Positions 20,461 through 31,299 of a stretch of DNA of 64,000 bases are shown here, piece after piece; the stretch's first letter is position 1, and each line of letters opens with the position of its first letter. The translations under genes were made by a program, and so were the position numbers. The notes below the pieces were generated by a model that was given only the letters and a program-made list of their open reading frames with translations, was not told where the DNA came from and ran no database searches. Origin of the DNA: Eleusine coracana subsp. coracana (Eukaryota; Streptophyta; Magnoliopsida; Poales; Poaceae); the NCBI GenBank assembly GCA_032690845.1, contig CM064433.1, positions 35,090,658 through 35,154,657 on the forward strand, given 5' to 3'.

Positions 20461-20974
20461 TGTTTTATTTTTTCTTGGATGGGACGTGTTTTGTGGTTTC
20501 ACGTGTAGACAAAAAGGTACCTAGTATTACCATGAATGAAGAGGTTACGTGAGGTTGGATCTTTTTTTTTCTTGGTCCCACATTTGGATCCTGTTATAAA
20601 GATCCACCGGCTATGGATTAATACTCACCAAAATCAATGGACATATGTTTTGCTTTTTTATGGGAATTTCTTGGATTTTACTCCAATTAACGTGGAGGTC
20701 TCAAAAGTAGCCTCCAATAAGTAGTATAATATAATATTGTCATGAGAGAAGTTATTAGGTTAGTCAAGCCAATGCTAGCATCAATTAGTTGGTCAAAAGT
20801 AATGCTCAATATTACGAGATAGAAGGTGTGCAAGATGCAAAACCTACGTGATCATTACCGTTGACCCAATTAGATTTGGAAGATATAAATCCCCATTGAG
20901 AACCGACCGTAAGAAACAGTATTAGTATTAACAAGTTGCCTCCACTTGTTAAAACACAAGGTGTTCCCCAATTA

Positions 20975-21688
20975 GGCCTCTTTTGAAATGCAGGGTAGGA
21001 AAAATGCACGAATTCAAGTGACATATTTGTCCAATCCTTTGGGATTTTAAAATAGAGGAACAGGAAGAAGAAGCCCTTTGGTAGAACCATATGAAAAACA
21101 GAGGAATCTGCACACTAGTTTCCGTTCATATTGAATTTAAACGAGTAAAGTTTGACATTGGATGTTGTAAACTAGTTGCATAAGTGCTAGGAGGTTCATC
21201 ACAGCCATCATCTAATAAGAAACTGGTAGATACATCAAAACTTTCAGATACTGGGAGGTACGTATTTCAGTTCATTTGGTACTTGTATTTTTATATATAT
21301 GAATAGAGAAAAAAGAGTTTATTATGTAATAGAGAATAAATTAAAGTTTCAGAAAACAAAGAAAGTCAAATTTTGAGACAAGAAAATATGAAGTTTACGA
21401 CAGAGAATCTCTTAGCATAATTGGCACTAATGAAAGAGAGTGTAACTGCCAAATAAAGAAATAGTCCACGGTTTGAGTTTCAGGTAGCTGCAACGTGCAA
21501 CAAACAAATTGCAGTTTCAGCTGCTCTTTCCTAGAAATTTTGCAAGAGCTCAGAGTTCTTGCTTATTTTCCCGAAAATTGGCCTCAGGGATTTTTTCTTT
21601 TTATTTCCTGTGAACCAAAGGGTGATTCCATAGGAATGAATTCCACAAAAAACAATTCCTGCATTATTCCTCTATTCCAAACAACCCA
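20975..21688. mobile_element. Tourist/PIF-like non-autonomous element, TTA target site
   Basis: The left tip GGCCTCTTTTGAAATGCAGG and the right tip (complement TGGGTTGTTTGGAATAG) are imperfect inverted partners that continue with related AATGCA(C/G)GAATT strings. Both flanks read TTA (20972-20974 and 21689-21691), the preferred 3-bp target of Tourist-like elements. There is no coding capacity. The inverted repeats are diverged, so the call is moderate. Confidence 0.5.
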
Positions 21689-21721
21689 TTAAAATTTTGA
21701 TGACCAAAGATAGATAAAATA

Positions 21722-24181
21722 TCTATTTATTAATAAAACGAGATGACTTTTCCACAATGGTGCTAAAAAAAGAGAGATAGTCTAGAAATTCTCACAAAAA
21801 AGCAAAACATCTAACCTTTAATTTTCATTACTTATCAAAACATATTATCATCTGGCCGTTAATCTATCTAACATGATCCTTACGTATAGGCACCGTACTC
21901 TATGAGGGTATACTCAGAATATACTTACGAATCTATCAAAGTTGCTCCCCTCAAGTCCTCGTCTCCCCCTTTGGATCGCTCGCAGTTTCCATTGCAGTTG
22001 TATGTCGCTCGTCCTTCAGGCAGCTGCACGCAGGACATACAGTTGATGGTGTCCGGGAGGAGAGCAAAGGGACGAAAAGAACAATGGCGTCTCACCCACC
22101 ACCACCATCTTGTGTCAAGTGATCGATCAGCCTTGCATCTTCTATTTAGCCGGCAGCAATATGTCTATATTCGTCCAGGAGGTGCCTGATTTTTTTGTAG
22201 ATTACTGTGCTTCTTGTGGCTACATCATACCGGCTGGACAACATCAGGGTTAACGTGTTTCTGCCGGCTCGTAATCTCACTTTCATGGCTCTTAACAGAA
22301 TGCGTTCTATGATGTTCATATGTTTTTTTTTCTCTAATCTCTTAACCCTATGTGTCCGTCAAGGCCTGTCAGCAGGGAGTACATTCGGTGGAGAAAGAGC
22401 ATAGTCAGGACGATAGAGCTCCTTGCTATTGTCAGAAGGAAGCACAATTGGTGCGTTAGTGTCTTGATCCAGTATTCTCTACCCAAACTACCACATCGCT
22501 GCCATGGCTTCTAGTCTTAGACCTGAACTGTGTCTGCGGTCTCCCTACTAAGCTGTACGTCTGACATCGGAGCAGGCAAGCGGAACCGTCATGACTCCCA
22601 AGATATCTACTGTGTTGGCCTCCTGAGCAGTACGCACGGAATGAGAAGCGGGCTTCAGCCCACTGCTAATGTTGCTCATTGGCCCCCTACAGGTTGGGGG
22701 TTCGACCTCCACTTCTCATAAAAAAAATCCCCTCACCTGCTGCCACGCCAAAGCACATGGTAAAGAGCCGGTCTGTATTCACAGGATCACGGTTCCCTAT
22801 GTAAGGGTGGAGCAGGGGTTCGAGGATTTTCTCGGCCTGTGTCAGAAGTTCTTTCTTCTTAATACAATATCGTTGGGGTGGTCTTACCCTAGCAAGTCGA
22901 GTTTTTTAGCAGTATGCACGGAACATGTTGGTGAGGATGACAAAATTGTGAGCATCAAGACATCAAGCAACAAGAGGCAAGGTTATGTAGTACTTTGTTT
23001 TTTTTTTTTTTTTTTGCCCATTGATTGACTCAAAAAATGCATCTTACGAATTTCAAATAACAAGCATCCTTGAATACCCACAGACGCAGATAAGTATACA
23101 ATGACAATTCAGTCAAGGCAACAGAAAAGATTGATTCAGGCAATCAGGCATCTGCTAAAAGTACACCCATAGATGGAGGCCACCACTATACACGATAAGG
23201 ACCAGCGGTAGGCATGCATCAGTATGTTCTGCACGCTCTTGCACCAAAGGTTGAGGGCGGTAAGCATGAATCACAATTCACATTGTCCCAATCATCGAAC
23301 ATCAACCACAAGCTGGCTGGAAGCACCTTAGATGGAGTGGGTAATCCAGTTTGAAAACATAAACAGTGGAAAAACAGGTGACGTCAAGTGCCATATTCAT
23401 GACACATGATGCGCATTATTATCTCAAAATTAAGAAGGAGTTTTTGAACATTCAATTGTAGTTCGTAACAATCTTAATTTGTTTCTCTGTTGAATGGTCT
23501 ACATTAAATTTATTTCTGAACATTTGATTTTCCAGGTCAATTTTTTTTTATATTGGGATATGGGGGTAAGAGAGATTGTGCAGAGAATGCTCTCTTGAGT
23601 ACCTCATGGAAAACAGAAAGGTATGACACGAAGGCTCAGCTTTTCAGGTATAGATAGAAGCAATTTTTTCCTTAAAGCAAAGAGATAAATGGCTGCAAAT
23701 GTTAACTAGCAGCATTCTTTGGGTCGTTTGACAAATAAATAAATCCTGGTAATCAATTCTATTTTTCTTTCACTTTACTGCATCTACCATGATTTCTTAG
23801 TGTATTATACAGCTATGGAAGTAACCACGCATGGTTAAGGCTCTATAGATATTGATCGACCATGGCAATTTCTCAAGAAAATCTTTCAGGAGCGTTTAGT
23901 TAAAAGTTTGAGTACATTACAACACGACCAAAAGAAATCCAGATTTAGAGAATGGAGAACATGATTAAACGAAGATTGCCTCTTTTGTTTTAGGATGCTA
24001 TGGAGCCTTATGTACACATTCTGACATATTCTGTTAGAGGTTGGAAGTGCTTTGTCTTTGACAGCGAAAAAAATCCACTGACAAAACAGTTTTTTATTTC
24101 TGATGTGCCATTTATTTGGAAAATAGGCAGGTGAATTTTATGTGTAATTTAAAGTAATCACCACGCAATTTGCACGGAGTG
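21722..24181 (+). mobile_element. Helitron-like segment (5' end recognised, 3' end uncertain)
   Basis: A followed by TCTATTTATTAATAAAACGA at 21722, then AGAAATTCTCACAAAA and GGCCGTTAATC, matches the 5' ends of related units at 24182 and 34632. The segment contains no replicase/helicase. The sequence CACCACGCAATTTGCACGG at 24155-24176, just before the next 5' end, could be the remains of the 3' hairpin. Internal open frames (21902-22189, 22669-23028) have no recognised product. Confidence 0.35.
22642..22718 (+). other. tRNA-like fold with B-box, probably SINE-derived or pseudo-tRNA
   Basis: Seventy-seven bases open with TGAGAAG and close with CTTCTCA, a perfect 7-bp acceptor-like stem. They contain a T-arm-like TGGGG GTTCGAC CTCCA with a polymerase III B-box (GTTCGACC), followed by TAAAAAAAAT. 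The D region is instead a simple GGGC-TTCA-GCCC hairpin and no proper anticodon arm is seen, so it is not a functional tRNA. Confidence 0.3.
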
Positions 24182-24488
24182 TCTATTTATTAATAAAAGA
24201 GAAATATCTAGAAAAATGTGAAATATGCTATAAATTCTCACAAAAGATAAAAGGTATAACCTTTAATCTTTTCTTTATGCATGCCCTAGGTGATATCCAG
24301 CCGTTAAACCTTGGACAAACAGTACGCTAGAAAGACATCCATAGGGAAAGAAAGAAATTAGCAATCTCCATGGTGGCTATGGACCAGAAGAACGATCATG
24401 GGCTGCATCCGCGGCAGAAGAAACACATGGCAAGAATCTTCACCATCCGATAGTTTAATTGGTAGAGTACACACGACAAAGGGAATCA

Positions 24489-24795
24489 TGCATCGATTCA
24501 TCATTCATGTTTCTGCATGTACCACTGGACAAAGCCATGCTATTACAAATGAGATGCTAATAAAAGTCGTTGATATTGTTTTGATTGAACCAGCCAGGAT
24601 CTACACCAGCCGATGGATTAACATGGAAGCGTAGGCGCGTCAAAAGGGTAGCAGCATCTCACTGGGCAGTTAAATGGTAACACCTTTTTTACCAAACAGG
24701 GTGGTGATGGTGCATGGATCATCATTCATGTTTCTGAATGTATCACTGGACAAAGCATGCTATTGCAACATAGAAGCTAATAAATCATTGCAATT
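24489..24795. repeat. Diverged tandem duplication, about 220-bp period
   Basis: ATCATTCATGTTTCTGCATG followed by CCACTGGACAAAGCCATGCTATT (about 24500-24545) recurs at about 24721-24766 with small changes and a second GCTAATAAA tail. It lies in the first part of the Helitron-like element. Confidence 0.7.
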
Positions 24796-25330
24796 TTTAA
24801 GTTGAACTATTAATTGTAACAGTGTCAGGATTTTCCTGTTGATGTCAACCACAGTAATATAATGATAGTACAGTGCAACGAGGACAACCACATAAGTGGC
24901 ATCCGATCTTCTCTGGCCAACAGTTAACATGCCTTTTTTTATCGGTGTACTATTTGGTTTACTGTTTTGATCCATAGCTAGTTTAGATCTAACCGTATTG
25001 TAAATTAGTCAACTTTATCTATGAATGAAAGTCTCGTGCTTATGTAGTTGTAAATAAAATAAGCCCAGATTGTATATACATTTAACACTTAAACGAGCAT
25101 GAATATACTGCATACATTTGTTGAAGGCAATAAACTGCAACTTTTATAATTTAATATGTCTTTATTTGAGATGAGCAATACCATACCAGTTCTCTATGTA
25201 AAATTCTTTAGTTGTCTAAGCAAATTAAATCTTCCGATAACTTTAAAAATCTCAAATTTCAAAACAACTGGTATATAAATTATTGTTTAACTGCTATTAG
25301 AAAAGCTTGCCAATTTTTGAAAAAAGTAAA

Positions 25331-25864
25331 GGGAAAAATGCAAATACCCACTTGCATGTTTGGTAGGTTTTCATATACCCACCTGCAATTGTTTCTATTT
25401 TAGTTAAACACCTACAAGTTACACTTAGTTTTCAAATACCCACCTGACAATATTGACTGATCAATATGGCTCTTAGCAAGCATATGAGATTGTTTAAAAT
25501 AGATTACTATAACTAGCTAAGTAACATATAATATTGTTTAAATCATACATACATATTATATTTCTTAAACTTTTTCCTCTCTACATTGCTCATAATAATT
25601 TATAGTATCCTAGCTAGATTTTTGTATTGGTGATTATTCAAAAAAAATACGATGATGTCATATTTGTCTGTATGATAATTACACTAAGGTGAAACATCTG
25701 AATCAATATTAAAAGCCAAACAAAAGTTATATTAGTTGGTCAAAGTTATCAAGGAGGTATCTAAAAACTAAGTGTAACTTGTAAGTGTTTGATTGAAACA
25801 AAAATACTTGCAGATGGGTATATGAAACCCCCATACCATGCAAGTGGGTATTTGCAATTTTCAC
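25331..25864. mobile_element. Mutator-like MITE with about 130-bp terminal inverted repeats
   Basis: The left arm GGGAAAAATGCAAATACCCA is mirrored by TGGGTATTTGCAATTTTC on the right. The match continues through TTCATATACCCA(C/T)CTGCA and ACAAGTTACACTTAGTTTT for roughly 130 bp. There is no coding capacity. Flanks AAAAGTAAA (25322-25330) and AAAAGAAAA (25865-25873) match at 8 of 9 positions, compatible with a decayed 9-bp target duplication, though low complexity weakens that point. Confidence 0.75.
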
Positions 25865-26585
25865 AAAAGAAAATGGCTTGCCATAAAACAGTTTACTTTA
25901 TATTATTGAGCCTTGAAGAAAGTTATAATTCTAGCTAATTTGGATATTTTATCTTAATAAATATACATAAGAGGGTGTGCACGTGTATGGTAAGACATAT
26001 TAGAGTAATAAATTGCAATTATCAAATAATAGAGTTATTAAGGATCCAACATGTTGATATATAATTAAAATTTAATTGCACACAACATATCAATGGCTAC
26101 AAATTACACAGATATTGTAGTCAACTTAAAAAAGATGGACGGAATGTAGGATAAGATTTAAATTGTAGAGAGCAATAAAATAGTGATTCAATTAGTAAAA
26201 AAATGATATATAAATTTTATAATTATGGTGAGTCAAGGAGGACCGGTAACAATAGTACTGTACGCATCTTGAAAGACAATATTTTAGGATATAGTTTCTA
26301 AGTGAAGGTGCATATACATGTACATTTTATATCTGTTTTGGTTCACCAGCTAATTCAAATTGTATTGTTTAGTCTATAATAATAGGCTCACCATCCCATT
26401 TATGGAGAATTTGAGGTGTCATATAGTCCGTCTTAATTTTTATCCCTGTTTTGGTACGATTTAACATTAGGCTACATGTACTGATCCATATTCCACTGTC
26501 TAAGTATTTTTAAGAAAAGGAATATATTAATCAGTATTCCACTGTCTAAGTATTATATAACCATTTTATTTAGTATTATGTTATA

Positions 26586-26742
26586 TTCTGTCCGTCCGCA
26601 AAAATATAAACATTATAGGCTAGGAGAGAGATTGTTCAGATTCATAGCATCTTCAATATATGTAGAGAATCATGCCCATTTATTATAGATGCTATGAATC
26701 TGTACCAAAACATCAAATACTTATATTTTCGGACGGAGAGAG
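26586..26742. mobile_element. Stowaway-like (Tc1/mariner) MITE with internal hairpin
   Basis: A 157-bp unit with tips TTCTGTCCGTCCGCAAAAAT and complement CTCTCTCCGTCCGAAAAT, flanked by TA on both sides. Inside, CAGATTCATAGCATCT is repeated in perfect inverted form (AGATGCTATGAATCTG) around a 35-bp loop. Confidence 0.8.
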
Positions 26743-26886
26743 TAAGTAATACTTATGTCAATACATTTTAGACATACGCTACAAGCATATATTGATACTA
26801 CACAACATAAAAAAGGATGTGATTCTAAAATGTTATAGGGATATTTAGGGTCTAGCCTGCGTAACTGTGCACGCCATACAATCTAG

Positions 26887-27790
26887 TTTAGCTAAAGGAA
26901 TAAGGGACCGTTTGCCATGACGCCAAGGCATTGGGATTGGTTCATTCTAGCGGGTGGATACACGATGCATCTATGATCTTAAATACTCCAAGCTTTCCCT
27001 TGAGTGAGACACCTACCGTAAATTTTTGTTTAAGAGAGATTTACTATTGCGGGGAACTACTTTGTGTATATCTATGTAGTAATAAATCTTATCCCAAGAA
27101 CTCTTGAATATAAAAAGCAACCAGATTATTATACCAGAAGATTATTAATTAACAACCCAAAATTATGTGAGGTCTAATATATACTACTAATAGAAGGAAA
27201 GGCAGTTATGACAACAACTCTGGCTAAAGTTTGGACTAAATTTGACGTAACCACAGCTATTTATGAATAGTAGCAGTACATTCAAAAGATTCATTTCCCC
27301 AATGAAATGGAGAGGGAAAATGTATACAGTTCAATAGGGTATATGACCACATGGAGACCATGACACTGGCATTGTGAAGCATGTTGCCGTCAAATATGGA
27401 GACTATTGGCAAATCTGGAGACCGACAAACAAGGTGTCGGAGCTTACCCATAAAAACCATATTGTTCTCTCTATATACAGGGCCACCAACAGAATCTGTT
27501 GGGTAGATCGGCCCATAGCCCAATAACATGCCCACTGCATAAATGCATTTTTTTATTTTTGATTGGAATTCAAATCGTACAATTAACTTCAATATTTTCA
27601 TATATTTGTTTCAATGTTTTTTAAAAAGTATGTTTTCAAATTTCTTAACATTTTGATAGAATCATATAAATATTCTTTTAGGATAAAGTCCACTTTACTT
27701 CCTTCAAGTATGGACGAAGTTTAGATAACTCTCTAAACTCCAAATAGGTTATCCCAAACTGGTTGGGGATTTTGCTTTACTATTTCAATA
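26887..27790. other. AT-rich intergenic DNA
   Basis: No gene that can be supported. A 114-codon minus frame (27257-27601) has no recognisable domain and is likely chance. Confidence 0.4.
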
Positions 27791-28099
27791 ATTTTAATGG
27801 TGGGTAATTTAAAATTATATGGAAGGGTATTTTAGTTTATTATTTTTATGATGACAGTAGTGGGTAATTACATAATATTAATTTTGGGTAATTTAAAATG
27901 ATGTGAAAGGGTATTTTGGTCTAGAGTTAATGTTAATTGTGGGTAATTTAAAATGATGTGAAAGGGTATTTTGGTCTAAAGTTTTTATAATGGCAGTGGT
28001 GGGTAATTTTTATTTTTTCTCTGATTAACGTGAGAATTTCTAGGTCTTAAGAGCGAACGTGGAGGCTCTTTTTTTGATCAAATATATATAATAGATAGA
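27791..28099 (-). mobile_element. Minus-oriented Helitron 5' end with tandem GGGTAATTTAAAATGATGTG repeats
   Basis: Read on the minus strand, A/TCTATCTATTATATATATT at 28099, then TTTGATC, AAAGAGCC, CACGTTCGCTCTTAAGA and AGAAATTCTCACGTTAATC, matches grass Helitron 5' regions. Downstream on that strand three to four copies of a GGGTAATTTAAAATGATGTG / AAAGGGTATTTTGGTCTA unit lie at about 27799-27840, 27883-27925 and 27938-27980. The 3' end was not located. Confidence 0.5.
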
Positions 28100-29780
28100 T
28101 AAGAAAAATTATAGATGAAGATGAGGGGCTCAGTTGGTAAAAAAATTGTGACCGCTCTCCTCCCCCATGACCTGACGTTCTCTCTTTTAGGCAACATCGA
28201 GCAGCAAGGAAAATAAAAACAAAAGCCCATGTCACTCTCTAATCCCTAGTTTCCTAGCTATTGGTTCTTCTTCACGCATCCTCGTCGTTCTTGAATCTTC
28301 CAAGTCCAACACGCTGCCTTCATGTCATGCCCATATGCCGCATATGCACAAGCCGCCGCTGCGTCCCAATCCTTAAGTAGCTGCTCAGTCATTCCCTCCT
28401 CCATGTGCCATCACCGTGGTGTCCCTCCTCGTTCCCCAATTTCTACGCGCGTCGTCGCCACGCATGCTCCTTCTCGCCATGGCGACTCCTCTATTTCTCT
28501 TTGACGATGAAGAAGGAAGGGGCAAACTGATGAGGTCCAGACATGGGCCAAGTTTTCCAGCGTGTATAGGAAGCAACAACAAGGCACACATGCGGCGGTG
28601 TGCCACTAGTGGGAGGGAATTAGCTACGCTGGCGGTAGTAAAAAAAAAAAGCTAGGTAAAATGCATATGGTAAGTCTATAATGTGTCCATGTAGTCAAAA
28701 ATCTCTGAGAGGTCCAAATCCTTCCTGTGTGTACTTCAAACTATTTCAAGATGACGGATGCTTACCGGCCTACATAGGAGAGTGTTGGGCCGAAAGTCAA
28801 TCTGTGCTCAGCTCTATTATAAAGGCCGAGAAGCGTGGGCCTTGAATCAAAAACTGAAAGCTCTATTTTCCGTCGGGCATGATGAGCGGGGGTCGGGATT
28901 CATCCCTGATACCGGCCCGTGCATGTGAAGCCTTTCCGGGAGTAAAGACTCGAGACAGGGATTCAGGACTGCGCGGGCCGACAAGTCGCAGGCGTTTTGC
29001 CGTCAGGGCGGCGGGCGTCTTTTCGCAGCGGCAGCCTTTGCCGTCGCACGCAGCAGATCCTCCCTCCTCCCTCTGTTTTCATTTCTTCAACCAATTCGTC
29101 CTGCTCCATGTCTGCCACCAATCTTATCTTATCCTGTTTATTCCGATCTCAGGTTCAGGATACTGCATGGTACACGCCACGGGGTGCATGCCGCAGTCAC
29201 TGCTCGAGAACACACATGGTTTCCTGGAACGGATTAAACTAGTGTTGCAGCGACGGTTGGTTGTTGCGGCAGAGCACCAGACATTCGAACGTGGTCGTAG
29301 CAGCGGCGCCGACGACGCGTGTTGTACCGGCCGCCGCGAGGACCCGATCCGCCCGCCGGTGCGGAGAATCTTTGTACAGGTCGCCTTGGACATTTCCCTT
29401 TTGTTCCCGCACGGCCGCGCGTTCGAACTTTAAGATATCGGAGCGAGGAAGCCAAGGAAAGATGCTCGCAGAAATTGGCATGCTTCCAGTTTGTCGAAAA
29501 CAGCAACGGGGGAATGAACGAGCTGTTCTTGAAATCTTGACAGGTACTGTAATAGTATATCGTAATACCAATTCAATGCCAATATCAACTGACTGATTAA
29601 TTCATCCCCGAGACCGCACAATACAGTACTCCACGTACTAGGAATGTATAAACGCACACAAACATGCATGCCATGGCCTCTCTCTGAAGCCTGAACCCAT
29701 GAATCTCACACACAAAGAAAAAAACAGTACCATGATACAGAGGCTTGCAGCCGATAAATAAACAAACAAAGCTGCTGCCA
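28100..29780. other. Region downstream of XTH, no assignable gene
   Basis: Two GC-richer patches (28320-28640 and 28860-29440) hold overlapping frames on both strands. The longest plus frame (28879-29433, 184 codons) contains an acceptor-like CCGATCTCAG at about 29143-29152 followed by GSGYCMVHATGCMPQSLL, but nothing recognisable. Gene fragments are possible; none can be named. The part next to 29830 would include the XTH 3' UTR. Confidence 0.35.
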
Positions 29781-29784
29781 AACC

Positions 29785-29826
29785 ACACACACATCATCAT
29801 CATCATCATCATCAAATCATCATAAG
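29785..29826. repeat. CA and ATC microsatellites in the XTH 3' region
   Basis: A short CA run is followed by about eight ATC units directly downstream of the XTH stop codon on the minus strand; both could be length-polymorphic. Confidence 0.8.
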
Positions 29827-29829
29827 AAT

Positions 29830-31207
29830 TCAGACGTCGCGGTCGCGCTTGCACTCTGGCGGCATGGCCTGGTACCGGTCCCGGTCAGTGCAGTAGTTGT
29901 AGATGGTGTACCCGTCCCTGACCCACTGCAGCTTGCGGTACTGCGCGGCGTCGAGGTCCCTGAACTCCTGCTGGTCCCACCACCTTGCGCCCTGCGTGGC
30001 GCAGTACCGCGCCTCCGCGGACGCCTCGCAGCCGTCCACGTGGAAGCCGCGGTAGGACGCCACGAAGGGCGCCCGGGACCAGTCCGTCTTCTCGCGGCCG
30101 CCGCGGGTGGCCCAGTCGTCGGCGTTCCACAGGCTCGAGTACAGCTTCATCGGCTGGCTGAACGGGTACCGCACGCCGAGATCCGCGCTGCTGTTCTTGA
30201 ACACCCGGATCGGCACGTCGTCCACGAAGAACCTGGTGTTTTAAGATTTGCCATTATGGATGAAGTGCGTCAGTTGATGATGTGGTTGGTGTTGGTTCGA
30301 TGTTCAGATGGCTCCCCATGCACAGTGCACGTTGAAGCGCAGATGCAGAGTTTTCGGACGGGGCATGCATGTGTACTACCAGCGCGCGTGGATCAGTGGC
30401 ACATGGAGTGCACACCTTTCAGAGTACGTATATCCTTTGCTTCCCTGTCTGTCTTTAACAGGGACTCAAAAGCATCTTTTTCAGTACGCCTACGGCGGGC
30501 CTACCTACTCCTGTCATCTCGTTGTCGCAACGAGCCAATGATCCACAACAACGAAGATCCTACTAGCTAGTCTCGTCGCAGCCACGGACATGCTATTAAC
30601 GACAACGAAGAAAAAGGTGTGCTTACGCTATCATGTAGAGGTTCCAGAGCACGGAGTAGGAGTGGTACTCCTTGGTGGGGTCGAACCAGAGGTAGATCCT
30701 CTGCTCGCGGTCGCCCTTGCCGCCGGTGAACACGTTGGTCTGCAGGATGTATGGCTGCCCCGTCCGGTTCCCCAGAAACTCGAAGTCGATCTCGTCGTGC
30801 TCCGAGTTCTGCGACGACAGCTGCATTTCCAGGCACACACAAACATTCCTCCATCAATACCTGTACAGCACAATGCCTGCTGCCGGCAAGTGGCAACCAA
30901 GCAAAGTGAGCAATCTAATGATACGTACGTAGAACGCTGTGACTGTGCCGGCGGAGTCGCCGGCGACGAGCTTCATGTGCATGGAGAAGTGGCCGAAGAG
31001 GTAGGATCCCCGGGTCTGGAAGCCCGTGCCGGTGGTCTTGTCAAGGACCAGCTGCACCTCGCGCCCGCCGTCCACGTACCGGATGTGGTCAGACGCCCAC
31101 GTCGGCACGTAGTTCTTCTGGAACGGAACGTCCACCGGCTTCCGGGGAGCAGCCGCGCTCGCGCCGCCCGCCACCACTACCAGCAGCAGCGCCACCACGG
31201 CCGCCAT
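29830..31207 (-). CDS. XTH: Xyloglucan endotransglucosylase/hydrolase, GH16 (three exons)
   Basis: Exons 31207-30929, 30820-30627 and 30232-29830 join in phase. The junctions are FY/LSSQ (GTACGT donor, TGCAG acceptor) and A inside MIAFFVDD (GTAAGC donor, ACCAG acceptor). They give a complete 291-residue protein. Residues 1-19 are a signal peptide (MAAVVALLLVVVAGGASA), so it is secreted to the cell wall. It cuts xyloglucan chains and rejoins them to other xyloglucan ends, or to water. The GH16 active site HDEIDFEFLGN, with both catalytic Glu and the central Asp, is intact and followed by the conserved N-glycosylation site NRT and by EQRIYLWFDPT. The C-terminal XET_C domain has its cysteines (DGCEAS, RYCATQ, NYCTD, PECKRDRDV). 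Length and motifs fit plant XTHs; whether it prefers transfer or hydrolysis cannot be decided here. It is uninterrupted and flanked on both sides by transposons. Confidence 0.96.
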
Positions 31208-31285
31208 TGATGCCCTTGGCTAGTACTTGCTCCTCCCCTGCTTGGGATGGAAGTGGGATGGATGCTCAGGAGCAGAGTGCGCGCG

Positions 31286-31293
31286 TATTTATA
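31286..31293 (-). promoter_or_regulatory. TATA box of XTH
   Basis: On the minus strand TATAAATA lies about 80 bp upstream of the XTH ATG, in GC-richer sequence, leaving room for a short 5' UTR. Confidence 0.75.
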
Positions 31294-31299
31294 GTGAGG

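Larger units (their letters stand above)
24182..26886 (+). mobile_element. Helitron-like element, non-autonomous
   Basis: The 5' end TCTATTTATTAATAAAAGAG at 24182 is near-identical to that at 21722. The 3' end has a short hairpin (GCGT...ACGC) followed by CATACAATCTAG and a T at 26860-26887, as in Helitrons that end CTAG before a host T. No Rep/helicase is encoded. The 5' host base is G, not the usual A, which weakens the call. A Mutator-like MITE (25331) and a Stowaway MITE (26586) sit inside. Confidence 0.4.

Noticed and set aside
24450..24485. tRNA D-arm-like TTTAATTGGTAGAGTACAC
   Set aside because: No acceptor stem, anticodon arm or T arm follows.
28120..28160. GGGGCTCAGTTGGTA, resembling a tRNA or SINE A-box
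   Set aside because: No B-box or closing stem downstream.
28879..29433. 184-codon plus frame
   Set aside because: No recognised domain, frames open on both strands, no convincing start or second exon; mentioned only as unassigned.
30040..31210. Plus-strand frames over the XTH gene (176 and 206 codons)
   Set aside because: Antisense shadows of GC-rich XTH exons.
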